From Pseudalkalibacillus sp052246725 (GTDB lineage Bacteria; Bacillota; Bacilli; Bacillales; Fictibacillaceae): a DNA stretch of 64,000 nt. Numbering within the stretch: the first letter of the stretch is position 1; each line of letters opens with the position of its first letter. Both the position numbers and the translations under genes were made by a program. The notes beneath the pieces were generated by a model, which saw nothing but the letters and a program-made list of their open reading frames with translations, did not search any database and was not told the DNA's origin. Positions 16,218-25,160 of this stretch are shown here, piece after piece. The DNA is taken from NCBI GenBank assembly GCA_052246725.1, contig JBQQCL010000013.1; one strand, 5' to 3'.

Positions 16218-17045
16218 GTGACAATCAAAGGCAGCGGGGACTTATTTATTATCGGCGGGAATGAAGATAAGGAAGGCGATTTGGAAGTCCTATCGATCTT
16301 CGTTGAAGACACGAAAGCTAGCGGTGGCACAATTGGTGTTCTTACGACTCCAACTGGATATCCAGAAGAAGTAGGTGGAGAATACCGGGATATTTTTATG
16401 AAGCTAGGTGCCTCTAAGGTGGATCTATTACATATTGATAACCGTGAAAAAGCTGAAGACGAATCATTTATTAAGCAGGTCAATGGACTGTCAGCTCTTT
16501 TCATCACTGGTGGAGACCAGAATCGATTATCAAGCATCATTGGCGGTACCACTTTTTTCAAAGAAGTCCAAAAAGCCTGGCAAAATGGAATGATTATTGC
16601 AGGCACGAGTGCGGGAGCAGCGATCATGAGCAGACATATGATCGTATCCGGGAAGACCAAATTGAAACATGATAAGGTCCACGTTGAAATTGGTGTGGGG
16701 TTTGGATTCCTCGAAGATGTTGTCATCGACCAGCACTTCTCTCAGAGAGCCCGCTTTGGCCGTCTATTATATGCCATTGCGCAAAACCCTCAGGTAATAG
16801 GAGTCGGAATTGATGAAAACACAGCCATTTGGGTGAGGGATGGCGGCAGGTACTTTGAAGTGATTGGCGAACATTCTGTAACTGTAATAGATGGTTGCAA
16901 ACTTTCATTTGTCGATATTGCAGACGAAGCCGAAAGTGATGAAGTAACAATTACAGGTGTGCAGCTGCATTCAATTGCAAAAGGCTATCAATTTGACTTG
17001 GAGAGCCGCAAGTTAATCAAGAAAGAGAAGGGATCTGCCCAATGA
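16218..17045 (+). CDS. cphB: Cyanophycinase
   Basis: A 275-residue S51-family serine peptidase that cleaves cyanophycin, the Asp-Arg storage polymer, to beta-Asp-Arg dipeptides. Key parts are LFIIGGNEDKEGD at the start, FITGGDQNRL, the nucleophile elbow GTSAGAAIMS, and VVIDQHFSQRARFGRL. The start is GTG 16218 with GGATGAG upstream. The stop overlaps the start of cphA by 4 bp (ATGA), so synthesis and breakdown of the polymer are coupled in one operon, as in cyanobacteria and other cyanophycin producers. Confidence 0.95.
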   Translation: MTIKGSGDLFIIGGNEDKEGDLEVLSIFVEDTKASGGTIGVLTTPTGYPEEVGGEYRDIFMKLGASKVDLLHIDNREKAEDESFIKQVNGLSALFITGGDQNRLSSIIGGTTFFKEVQKAWQNGMIIAGTSAGAAIMSRHMIVSGKTKLKHDKVHVEIGVGFGFLEDVVIDQHFSQRARFGRLLYAIAQNPQVIGVGIDENTAIWVRDGGRYFEVIGEHSVTVIDGCKLSFVDIADEAESDEVTITGVQLHSIAKGYQFDLESRKLIKKEKGSAQ

Positions 17046-19678
17046 AAATCAATAAAGTGAAATTTCTTTCTGGGCCAAACTATTACAGCTATAAACCGAC
17101 CATTTGGCTTGAGTTGGATATTGAAGAACTAGAAGACATGCCATCCAATAAAATTCCTGGATTCACAGATACGCTATTGGAAGTCATGCCTACCTTGAAT
17201 ACACATACATGCTCCCGAGGCTATGAAGGCGGGTTTGTCGAACGCTTACGTGAAGGTACCTGGATGGGACATATCCTTGAGCATATGGCAATCGAGCTGC
17301 AATCGCTTGCTGGTATTGGAGTGAAAAGAGGAAAAACGATCACGAGTGAGCGGGAAGGCATTTATTATGTGACCTACCGTTACGAGGAAAAAGAGTCAGG
17401 CTATTATGCTTTCGAAGCGGCAATGGATATCGTCAATCATATTCTTGAAAGACAACCTGTTTCCATCGAGCCCTATGTGAAAAAAGTCGAGCAGCTTTAT
17501 TATGACCATAAGCTGGGTCCGAGTACAGAGGCGATCTTTAAAGCTGCCTATGAGCGTAAAATTCCGGTCGAACAACTCGCAAATGACAGTATTCTAAGAC
17601 TCGGTACTGGTCGGAAACAAAAACGGATGGAAGCGACAATGTCCAGCCAAGCTTCCTTTCTGGCAGTTGAGTACGCTTGCGATAAAGTGATGACGAAATC
17701 GCTCTTAGATGACGTTTGTATTCCTGTTCCAGAAGGAAGCGTCATCTCATCAGAGTCGGAATTGCTTCAGGAAGCGGCACGCCTCGAATACCCACTCGTC
17801 ATCAAACCGATCGACGGCCATCAAGGGCAGGGTGTTTTGACGAATATACGTACAGAAGAAGAGTTGATTGCTGCTTATAACTATCATAAAGATACTGATA
17901 GAGTGATCCTTGAGCGCTATTATACAGGGGACGATTATCGTTTTACAGTGGTTGATGGTCAACTTATCGCAGCAAGTTTACGCCTTCCCCCATATGTCGT
18001 TGGTAATGGAAGCGATTCAATAAGAACCTTGATTGAAAAAGAAAATGAAAATCCATTACGCGGGGTTGGACATGAAAAACCGATGACGAAAATTCCGATC
18101 AATGATTCTGTCGAAAATTATCTTCGTCAGGCACAATTGAATCTTGATTCGATTCTCGACAAGGGACGAATTATTAATGTCTTAGGAAATGCCAATCTAT
18201 CAACAGGTGGTCTGGCGATTGATATAACGGATAAAGTGCATCGCTCTTACAAGGAGATTGCAGAAAGCTCCGCGCGTGCAATCGGATTGGATATTGCAGG
18301 GGTCGATATGATTGTCCAGGATATAACAGCTGAGTACCGTCCGGGATGTGCTGCAGTTCTCGAGGTTAACGCAGCACCTGGGATCCGGATGCATCATTAC
18401 CCGAGTTCAGGGACTCCCAGGGATGTCGGCGGGGCGATTGTCGATTACCTTTTTAAAAGTAGGGAGGAAGCAGTCATCCCTGCCGTTGCTGTAACAGGAA
18501 CAAATGGGAAGACTACAACAGTAAGGCTGATTTCACACTTTCTACAGCAAAAAGGAAAGACGATCGGAATGGCTCATTCGGACGGCGTCTATATTGGCAA
18601 TCGTTGTATCGATAAAGGGGATTGCAGCGGTCCAGTCAGTGCCCGAAAAGTTCTTCATCACCCTGAAGTCGATGCGGCCATTCTTGAAACCGCTCGAGGC
18701 GGTATGCTTCGTGAAGGGACAGCCTTCCGTTTTTGCGATGTTGGAATCGTCACGAATGTTTCAGAAGACCACTTAGGATTAGATGGAATCGATACAATCG
18801 AAGAGCTTCGGAAGCTAAAACGATTGATACCAGAAGTCGTCCATCCGGATGGCTATTGCATTTTGAATGCTGACGATAAAGCCGTGGCAGAAATGAAGGA
18901 TTATACCGGTGGTGCTGTCGTCTTCACTTCTTTGGATGAAAATAATGCTTATTTACGTAAACACCGTGAAAACAATCAGGAATGCTGGTATGTCCAGGGT
19001 GACTGGATATTCCACGAGAAAGACGGTAAGTCGGAGCGTTTTATGAAGTATGCTGAGATTCCAATTACTTTTAATGGCTACGCCAAGCATAATATAAGCA
19101 ATCTATTGCAAGCATTGGCGTCTGCTCATTTACTGGGTGTCTCTCAGGAAATGCTGCGCAAAAAAGCGCTCACCTTCTTCCCGGACTTCCTGCAAAGCCC
19201 TGGTCGGTTCAATAAAATCGATCAGGATGGAAGGACAATTGTCGTCGATTATGCACATAATACGGCTGGTCTAAAGGCGATCTATAACACGATCAAAGCG
19301 ATTCCTTATGAACGGCTGATTACCGCTGTATCAGCACCAGGCGACCGGTTGAATGAGGATATTCGAAATATGGCTGAAATCATCGGGAATGAAACCGATA
19401 TTGTCGTGATAAAAGAAGATGGCAACTTGCGAGGTAGAAAACCGAAGGAAGTGGCGGCTATTCTGGATGAAGTGTTAGCGAAACGGCTGCCTTCAAGCCG
19501 CAGGATCATTGAGCTTGATGAAATTCGGGCGTTCCAAAAAGCATGGGAAACCTCAAAGCCGGGGGATCTGCTTTTGTTCCTTTACGATTCATTCAACGCG
19601 GTGGAAAGTTTCTTCAAGGAACATAAACGAAAACGTTCCGAATTCGCTGACAGATACCGAAAAACCTCTTCACTGTAA
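17042..19678 (+). CDS. cphA: Cyanophycin synthetase
   Basis: An 878-residue enzyme, normal length for the family, that builds multi-L-arginyl-poly-L-aspartate using ATP without a ribosome. The N-terminal domain is followed by an ATP-grasp module at about residues 220-480 (LVIKPIDGHQGQGVLTNI, VLEVNAAPGIRMH), which adds aspartate, and a Mur-ligase-like module from about residue 485 (AVTGTNGKTTTVRLI, VVDYAHN), which adds arginine. All expected motifs are present. The gene is translationally coupled to cphB. Arginine supply (argH at the window edge) and an Arg-specified T-box on argS are nearby, but no direct link is shown. Confidence 0.96.
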   Translation: MKINKVKFLSGPNYYSYKPTIWLELDIEELEDMPSNKIPGFTDTLLEVMPTLNTHTCSRGYEGGFVERLREGTWMGHILEHMAIELQSLAGIGVKRGKTITSEREGIYYVTYRYEEKESGYYAFEAAMDIVNHILERQPVSIEPYVKKVEQLYYDHKLGPSTEAIFKAAYERKIPVEQLANDSILRLGTGRKQKRMEATMSSQASFLAVEYACDKVMTKSLLDDVCIPVPEGSVISSESELLQEAARLEYPLVIKPIDGHQGQGVLTNIRTEEELIAAYNYHKDTDRVILERYYTGDDYRFTVVDGQLIAASLRLPPYVVGNGSDSIRTLIEKENENPLRGVGHEKPMTKIPINDSVENYLRQAQLNLDSILDKGRIINVLGNANLSTGGLAIDITDKVHRSYKEIAESSARAIGLDIAGVDMIVQDITAEYRPGCAAVLEVNAAPGIRMHHYPSSGTPRDVGGAIVDYLFKSREEAVIPAVAVTGTNGKTTTVRLISHFLQQKGKTIGMAHSDGVYIGNRCIDKGDCSGPVSARKVLHHPEVDAAILETARGGMLREGTAFRFCDVGIVTNVSEDHLGLDGIDTIEELRKLKRLIPEVVHPDGYCILNADDKAVAEMKDYTGGAVVFTSLDENNAYLRKHRENNQECWYVQGDWIFHEKDGKSERFMKYAEIPITFNGYAKHNISNLLQALASAHLLGVSQEMLRKKALTFFPDFLQSPGRFNKIDQDGRTIVVDYAHNTAGLKAIYNTIKAIPYERLITAVSAPGDRLNEDIRNMAEIIGNETDIVVIKEDGNLRGRKPKEVAAILDEVLAKRLPSSRRIIELDEIRAFQKAWETSKPGDLLLFLYDSFNAVESFFKEHKRKRSEFADRYRKTSSL

Positions 19679-19699
19679 GGATTTAATAAAATCAAACAG

Positions 19700-19787
19700 A
19701 AGTCAGGCAAATCTGTACAAAAGTTTGCATCCAAAATAAGTTGGTGTAAGCTTGAAAGTATAGATAGGCCTGACTTTTATTTTTTGT
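19700..19787 (+). terminator. Possible terminator of the cyanophycin operon
   Basis: AAGTCAGGC (19700-19708) pairs with GCCTGACTT (19768-19776), followed by TTATTTTTT. The loop is long (about 59 bases), so this may instead be a structured leader for the next gene. Confidence 0.55.
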
Positions 19788-19806
19788 ACATAGGAGGATG
19801 ATGGAG

Positions 19807-20580
19807 ATGAGCGTATTACCCAATTTTCGATTGGATGAAAAGGTTGCAGTTGTAACGGGTGCTGGAAGGGGAATAGGAAAAGCGATTGCGATCGGGTACG
19901 CAGAAGCAGGTGCTGATGTAGTGCTTCTTTCCCGAACAGAGCAGGATCTTCAAGCTACTGCTGAAGCGATCCGTTCAATAGGACGGGAAGCATATGTGTA
20001 TCCAACAGATTTGACAAACATAAATGAAGTAAATGATACGGTGGAAAAAGTGATGGATGAAGTCGGGAAGGTTGATATCCTCGTTAATAATGCGGGAATG
20101 AACATACGTACCCCAGCCTTAGAGGTAACAGAAGATGAGTGGCAGACGATCATGGATACAAATTTGCGTTCAGCATTCCAGCTTTCCCAAAAGTTTGCTC
20201 ATCATATGAAAAATAACGGCACTGGAAGAATCATCAACATTTCTTCTGTTGCAGGAACGACCGCACTTCGCACAGGGGTGGTCTATGCTGCAACGAAAGC
20301 GGCGATGATCCAAATGACTAAAAATCTAGCATTGGAATGGGGAGAGCACGGTATACAGGTCAACTCGATCGGACCCTGGTATTTCAAAACCCCACTTACT
20401 GAAAAGCTCCTTCAGGACGAGGAATACTTAAACAGCATTTTGTCCCGCACGCCATTGAAGCGTGTCGGTGAGCTGCCGGAATTGGTTGGACCAGCGGTAT
20501 TTCTAGCTTCAGACGCAGCCTCATATGTAACAGGACAAACCCTATTTGTCGATGGCGGGATGACAATCTATGGATTTTGA
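19807..20580 (+). CDS. Short-chain dehydrogenase/reductase
   Basis: A 257-residue classical SDR of the gluconate 5-dehydrogenase/FabG-like type. It has the NAD(P)-binding VTGAGRGIGKAIA, the structural NNAG, the catalytic serine in NISSVAG and YAATK (Y-x3-K), and a C-terminal DGGMTIYGF. The substrate is unknown. AGGAGG touches an ATG at 19798, so the true start is the ATG at 19807, nine bases after it. A terminator follows. Confidence 0.9.
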   Translation: MSVLPNFRLDEKVAVVTGAGRGIGKAIAIGYAEAGADVVLLSRTEQDLQATAEAIRSIGREAYVYPTDLTNINEVNDTVEKVMDEVGKVDILVNNAGMNIRTPALEVTEDEWQTIMDTNLRSAFQLSQKFAHHMKNNGTGRIINISSVAGTTALRTGVVYAATKAAMIQMTKNLALEWGEHGIQVNSIGPWYFKTPLTEKLLQDEEYLNSILSRTPLKRVGELPELVGPAVFLASDAASYVTGQTLFVDGGMTIYGF

Positions 20581-20600
20581 GAAAGTTCATTTTCATTTGG

Positions 20601-20626
20601 AAAGCTTGGTTAGCCAAGCTTTTTCC
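20601..20626 (+). terminator. Terminator of the SDR gene
   Basis: AAAGCTTGG-TTAG-CCAAGCTTT is a perfect hairpin followed by TTCCC, a modest T run. Confidence 0.8.
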
Positions 20627-20636
20627 CTTAACCAGA

Positions 20637-20723
20637 AATTAGAGGACACCAGAGACGTTATTTACCGAAAAACACGATTAAACACATGAATTTTAGCTGA
20701 GTAGCGGAACAGTTGTCCTCTAA
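20637..20723. repeat. Diverged copy of the GGACACCAG palindromic repeat
   Basis: The stretch is bounded by TTAGAGGACACC and GTTGTCCTCTAA and keeps the core GGACACCAGAG.CGTTATTTA of the elements at 7.24 and 15.26 kb, with different outer bases and a different middle. Confidence 0.6.
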
Positions 20724-20826
20724 TATTCGAGAACACTACATTTTGTCACAGATAACGGAAGATGTCTTCTAATTTTCCGCTGAGGGGCGAGACATCCTCA
20801 GCGAGATTATCGCAGTAAAAAATATA

Positions 20827-20862
20827 AAAGAGGCTGTCCAAAAAATCTGGTCAGCCTCTCTG
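20827..20862 (-). terminator. Terminator of the DUF3905/germination genes
   Basis: On the minus strand AGAGGCTG pairs with CAGCCTCT and is followed by TTTTATATTTTTT. It lies just beyond the DUF3905 stop. Confidence 0.85.
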
Positions 20863-20869
20863 ACTCAAT

Positions 20870-21211
20870 TCAGTCCCTTGCATAGCTTACATCTTTTGTC
20901 GGATGCATGAAAGGACTTCCTTTGGGTATACGGTTTTCCTCAGCTAGTTCCCTGTTTTCAGTTGAATTCCAACCGATGTCATTATACGGATGAATCCATT
21001 CATCACCGGACATGATTTCAGGATCGGTTTCATCACTCCAGTTTTCAAGCGGAGAGTTTTCCGATTCGTAATGACTGTCCCCAATCGTCACTCCGTAATA
21101 GTTGACAAAAGGTTTCCGTTTATCTTTATCAACATTTTCAAAAACAGGCGCGTTAGCTTGATGAGGCAACGTTCCGTCAATTGATGGATTTCTATCCTTT
21201 CCATTACCCAT
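20870..21211 (-). CDS. DUF3905 family protein
   Basis: A 113-residue polar protein with the conserved DEWIHPYNDIGWN and PFMHPTKDVSYARD stretches typical of DUF3905, a family I know from spore-forming Bacillales with no assigned function. The ATG at 21211 has GGAGGTGAG six bases upstream; the longer upstream frame has no site. It lies 68 bp after gerAC on the same strand and before the terminator, so it probably belongs to the germination operon, which hints at a spore-related role. Confidence 0.78.
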   Translation of the reverse strand: MGNGKDRNPSIDGTLPHQANAPVFENVDKDKRKPFVNYYGVTIGDSHYESENSPLENWSDETDPEIMSGDEWIHPYNDIGWNSTENRELAEENRIPKGSPFMHPTKDVSYARD

Positions 21212-21279
21212 TCGGCTCACCTCCAAAAAGAGGATACCCTTATTGTTGACTAACAGATGTGCTTTTATGTCAATACACC

Positions 21280-22356
21280 TCAACGCATGACCCCAGACTG
21301 AAGGATATTGGTTTTGAAGTTCACCTTTACATTAAGATCTGGGTAAATCTCATCCCACTGCTTTTCGTTCCAATTACGGTAGTGTGCATTTGCACTTTTC
21401 CCGATGCCTAATGGATCCAAGTTTTGTTCTTGCAAAGACTTGATTAGATTCTCAGCTTTGTTTTTTAATTCTTTGTTGACTGACTTCTCAATGACTTTCA
21501 CCTTTTTTTCAATTCCTTTAATATCACCTGAGTGTTCATTTATTAGTGCGTTCAATTTGATAGTATACGTAACTTGTGGTGAATCCACATCTCCCTTGAA
21601 TTCGATTTTGGGTTCAGCATCGATATGCCCTAACGAAACTTCTCCATTCAGTTCTTTTACTTTTGCGATCAAGCTGCCACTATTGAAACCGTTATGAAGA
21701 AGGGTGAACATGTATAGATCGGAGGCAGGTAATTCCCCTACCATCTTTCCTTTCTTGAACAGACTGACCCCTTTCAAATAGACTTTCTTGTCTTTTATCC
21801 CTAATAAAGGTAAAAATGGGTCTTTACCTTCTGTAAAAAAAGATCTGAAAAAAAGGTGCATGTTCGTACGGGGAAACGTTTCTTGTTGTGAATTCTGTTC
21901 GATCAGTCTTGTCAAGGCTATCCCTAGATCCTGGTTAGGGAGTCTATGTTCCATTATGAAATCATGGACATTACCATCATAAACCGCCAGCTTTAAATTG
22001 GCACTGACACTCGGGTCTCTCCGAAATTCATCACCGGTTTTAATGACACCTCCTTGTGCAAACTCCTTTCCGAACAAAACAATCTCAATCTTTCCGTTGG
22101 CGAGAGGGCGTTGTGCTTGTAAATTTAATTTTTGTCTGATATCTTGGTTGATTTCACCGACAGCAGTAAAGTAATCATTGTTAACCGATCCATCAGGCTG
22201 GTATTGTGGGACAGCAGCTGTCCCTTGTGTTTGCCCATCGACCCTTTCGAAACCGACCAGTGTGACCAGGTTGATATCATCAAGTATTTCCTTTTCAGTC
22301 GTACAGCCTGTTAGAAGTAAGCTGATAATCATGATCAACGATATAAACTGTTTCAT
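21280..22356 (-). CDS. Spore germinant receptor lipoprotein, GerAC type
   Basis: A 358-residue lipoprotein. The signal peptide ends in the lipobox LLTGC near residue 18. GerAC-type features include LVGFERVDGQTQGTAAVPQY, KIEIVLFGKEFAQGG and the late YPDLNVKVNFKTNI strand. It is the C subunit of a three-part receptor in the inner spore membrane that responds to amino acids or sugars. Its start overlaps the B-subunit gene by 4 bp. The paralogue type (A, B or K) cannot be fixed. Confidence 0.93.
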   Translation of the reverse strand: MKQFISLIMIISLLLTGCTTEKEILDDINLVTLVGFERVDGQTQGTAAVPQYQPDGSVNNDYFTAVGEINQDIRQKLNLQAQRPLANGKIEIVLFGKEFAQGGVIKTGDEFRRDPSVSANLKLAVYDGNVHDFIMEHRLPNQDLGIALTRLIEQNSQQETFPRTNMHLFFRSFFTEGKDPFLPLLGIKDKKVYLKGVSLFKKGKMVGELPASDLYMFTLLHNGFNSGSLIAKVKELNGEVSLGHIDAEPKIEFKGDVDSPQVTYTIKLNALINEHSGDIKGIEKKVKVIEKSVNKELKNKAENLIKSLQEQNLDPLGIGKSANAHYRNWNEKQWDEIYPDLNVKVNFKTNILQSGVMR

Positions 22357-23447
22357 CGTTCGTGCCTCCTTCGTGATTGGAGATGAAAGACGATGAATAG
22401 GAACGGGATATAGAAATAAATCAAATAAAATCCTAATCGGGATATAGCAGTAATAAACATATCTGTCGTTTCACGATCAGATATCAAAAGCTGAAGAATA
22501 TAAACGATAAGGAGCATGACTATCAATGAACTCCTTTGCCTTATACTGAATGTCCTTTTAAGGGTACGGCCTGCACACCATAGACTTATGCAGATGTTCG
22601 GAAATGTGATTAATGCCCATATCGTGATGGCGATATATTCAAACCGTTCGACAAATGGAAATTCGACAATCTTGAACATGCTTAACGTAGCCCAGATCGT
22701 CCTTCCAAGCTGTTCTTGGCTATAAAAAGAGAACGATACCACTGCTACGATGACATAGATGAAGGTTGAAAAAAGGATGCCGTAATGGCCCCATTTTTGT
22801 GATTTCTCAGCTTTTTTTAGAAAAGGATACAGGATCAGGATCACTTCAAACCCAATATACTCCAGGGTTGCAACCTTGGAAGATAATAAGATATCTTTGA
22901 TGGAATGATTGAAAACCGGTTGAAGATAGTCCCAATCACTATATTGCAATGGAAAATATAAAAAGAAGATAAGGACTATTGGGAGTGTGACACCGAAAAA
23001 TGCGATTCCCGCGACGATCCTGAAACCTGCTGATACTGTATAATAAATAAGAAATATGTAGACCAAAAGGAAGAAAGGCAGGTTCATATCAGGGAACATC
23101 CAGACTTGAACAACTTCGAGATAACTGCGCATGACAGTGACGCCCATCAACAAGAAATAAATCGCAAATAGGAAACTGAAAAATTTACCCAAACGTTCCC
23201 CGTACGCACGTGCATGGATTGCAATTATATCGCCCTTTTCCTTATTTAACATTGTATACATCATCCACAGAATCAGATGGATAGAAAGACCTGTAATGAT
23301 GATGGAAATCCAGGAATCATATTCGGCGTCCATGGCTATATACCGTTCGTACCCTAGAATGCCAATACCGATTTGCATCGTATGAATCAAGAAAAAAGCC
23401 ATGCTTGCCGAGACTTTGTATCGTTCTTTTATAGTAGAGCTCATCAA
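22353..23447 (-). CDS. Spore germinant receptor permease subunit, GerAB type
   Basis: A 364-residue protein with ten predicted membrane helices, of the APC-related spore permease family. It binds the germinant in related receptors. The N-terminal SASMAFFLIHTMQIGIGILGY and late ISLWCAGRTLKRTF are typical. AGGAGGAAG precedes the start. It is translationally coupled to the C subunit and lies 20 bp after the A subunit. Confidence 0.93.
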   Translation of the reverse strand: MMSSTIKERYKVSASMAFFLIHTMQIGIGILGYERYIAMDAEYDSWISIIITGLSIHLILWMMYTMLNKEKGDIIAIHARAYGERLGKFFSFLFAIYFLLMGVTVMRSYLEVVQVWMFPDMNLPFFLLVYIFLIYYTVSAGFRIVAGIAFFGVTLPIVLIFFLYFPLQYSDWDYLQPVFNHSIKDILLSSKVATLEYIGFEVILILYPFLKKAEKSQKWGHYGILFSTFIYVIVAVVSFSFYSQEQLGRTIWATLSMFKIVEFPFVERFEYIAITIWALITFPNICISLWCAGRTLKRTFSIRQRSSLIVMLLIVYILQLLISDRETTDMFITAISRLGFYLIYFYIPFLFIVFHLQSRRRHER

Positions 23448-23467
23448 AGATCTTCCTCCTTTCTGTC

Positions 23468-24988
23468 CTATTCGTCTATATCCTTTTTTTTCTTTGCCTT
23501 TTGTTTTTTGAAGCGCTTTGTGTCTTCAGTTTGTAAATTGATCGGTCGTAAGGATTGTGCAGAGAACGGAAGGCGTACAATCGTATCTTTCAAATCTTGG
23601 ATTCTTGGTGGGTATAGAGGTTCCATATAAGGCCGTCCAAGAGATTCAAGGCGTAGTAGATGCACAAGCAAGAAACAGAAACAAATCATGATTCCTAATA
23701 ATCCCCAAAATTGTGCAAAAAACAAAAAAGGGAATCGGATCAATCTGATGGTGTTACCCATTTTATAAACTGGCGTCGTAAAAGAAGCTAATGCGGCAAG
23801 AGCGACAATGATGAGGAGGACATTACTCGTTAGTCCAGCTTCAACTGAGGCTGTTCCAATGACGATCCCCCCTACGATACCGATTGTCTGCCCAACTTTT
23901 GTCGGTAGCCGGGCTCCAGCCTCACGCAATAATTCAATTGCGAGTTCGAGTATGATTGCTTCTAATATAGGTGGAAACGGGATATTACTCCGTGAAGTAA
24001 TCAGTATTCCCAACAAGTCTTTAGGTATCAATTCATAATGATAAGTCAATACCGCGACATAGAGCGGTGTAGCGAAAACAGAGAACATGACTGAAAACAT
24101 CCTGATGACCCGGAAGGTGGTCGCTACGTGCCAGTTCAAAAAATAATCTTCAAACGATGAAAAAAACTCGATCAGTGTTGTCGGACCGATCAAAGCATGG
24201 GGAGAACCTTCCGTAAGTACTGCGATTTTGCCTTCTGCCAATGCTGCTGAAACACGATCGGGTCTCTCGGAGTCGATCAACTGAGGGAAGGGTGAATTTT
24301 GATTGTCTGCTATCAGTTGTGTGATGAAAGAACTGTCCAAAATCTGATCAAACTCGATCTCCTTGATTCGTTGTAATACAGTATTGATATTCTCCTCATT
24401 AGCAATGCCTTTTATATAAATTACACTCACTAATGTTTTCGAAGTCGTTCCTATTCTCATTTCATCAACAGTCAGGTGTAATGTGGGTAATCTTTTTCGG
24501 ATCAGATGTAAATTTGTGTCGAGTGATTCGACAAATGCTTCTTTAGGTCCTAGAACGCTGAATTCAATTTCAGGTGCCGCAACTTCTCTAGTCGATACAG
24601 AAAGAGCCTTTACCAATAAACATTCATCAGAGTTACGATCAAATTGAAGAATGATATAACCAGCAAGGAGTTTTTCCTTTATTTCGGGTACCTTATCCGA
24701 TTGAAGGATGTTATCAATTGGAATATCCCTTTTTAAATCTTCTAAATTCCGTTGTTTTTCATGTTGGATATAAGGAAGAATATCACGGTGTAGTGTGTCC
24801 ATATCAATCAATGTCTTTATATAAGAAATATGGATTGTGCTGTTTTCATTCTTTAATTCAAATCGTTCGAAATCCTTGGAATTAGAAGCAAGTTCATAGA
24901 GATCAGAAAGGGTATGAGGTTCATTGCCGTCTTTTTCATTTTGTTTTTGGGAAGAGTCCGTCCACTTTTGAAGCAGTTTCTTTATCAT
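23468..24988 (-). CDS. Spore germinant receptor subunit, GerAA type
   Basis: A roughly 506-residue protein with a soluble N-terminal half and about five to six membrane helices in the C-terminal half. Typical GerAA stretches are IKGIANEENINTVLQRIKEI, LLREAGARLPTKVGQTIGIVGGIVIG and RFPFLFFAQFWGLLG. The ATG at 24988 has AAAGGA nine bases upstream. It is the first gene of the three-gene germination operon. CATACTT near 25048-25054 on the minus strand could be a sigma-G type -10 box, as expected for forespore expression, but the -35 is unclear. Confidence 0.93.
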   Translation of the reverse strand: MIKKLLQKWTDSSQKQNEKDGNEPHTLSDLYELASNSKDFERFELKNENSTIHISYIKTLIDMDTLHRDILPYIQHEKQRNLEDLKRDIPIDNILQSDKVPEIKEKLLAGYIILQFDRNSDECLLVKALSVSTREVAAPEIEFSVLGPKEAFVESLDTNLHLIRKRLPTLHLTVDEMRIGTTSKTLVSVIYIKGIANEENINTVLQRIKEIEFDQILDSSFITQLIADNQNSPFPQLIDSERPDRVSAALAEGKIAVLTEGSPHALIGPTTLIEFFSSFEDYFLNWHVATTFRVIRMFSVMFSVFATPLYVAVLTYHYELIPKDLLGILITSRSNIPFPPILEAIILELAIELLREAGARLPTKVGQTIGIVGGIVIGTASVEAGLTSNVLLIIVALAALASFTTPVYKMGNTIRLIRFPFLFFAQFWGLLGIMICFCFLLVHLLRLESLGRPYMEPLYPPRIQDLKDTIVRLPFSAQSLRPINLQTEDTKRFKKQKAKKKKDIDE

Positions 24989-25093
24989 CCGAAAATTCCT
25001 TTCCGAACCTAAGTTATCACTCCTTACGCTTTCCAATTGTTAGTACAAGTATGCGATACTGGAATAAACTCTTAACAGTTTTCAGGCATAAAA

Positions 25094-25144
25094 AGAAGGG
25101 GCTGTCCCAAAAGTGTCTGACACTTTTCTTTAGGACAGTCCCTT
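25094..25144. terminator. Bidirectional terminator downstream of the chemoreceptor gene
   Basis: GGGGCTGTCC and GGACAGTCCC form the outer stem, with an inner AAAAGTG-TCTGA-CACTTTT hairpin. A run of T follows on both strands. It lies just beyond the minus-strand chemoreceptor stop and upstream of gerAA. Confidence 0.82.
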
Positions 25145-25160
25145 TCTAGAAAGGTCCTTT

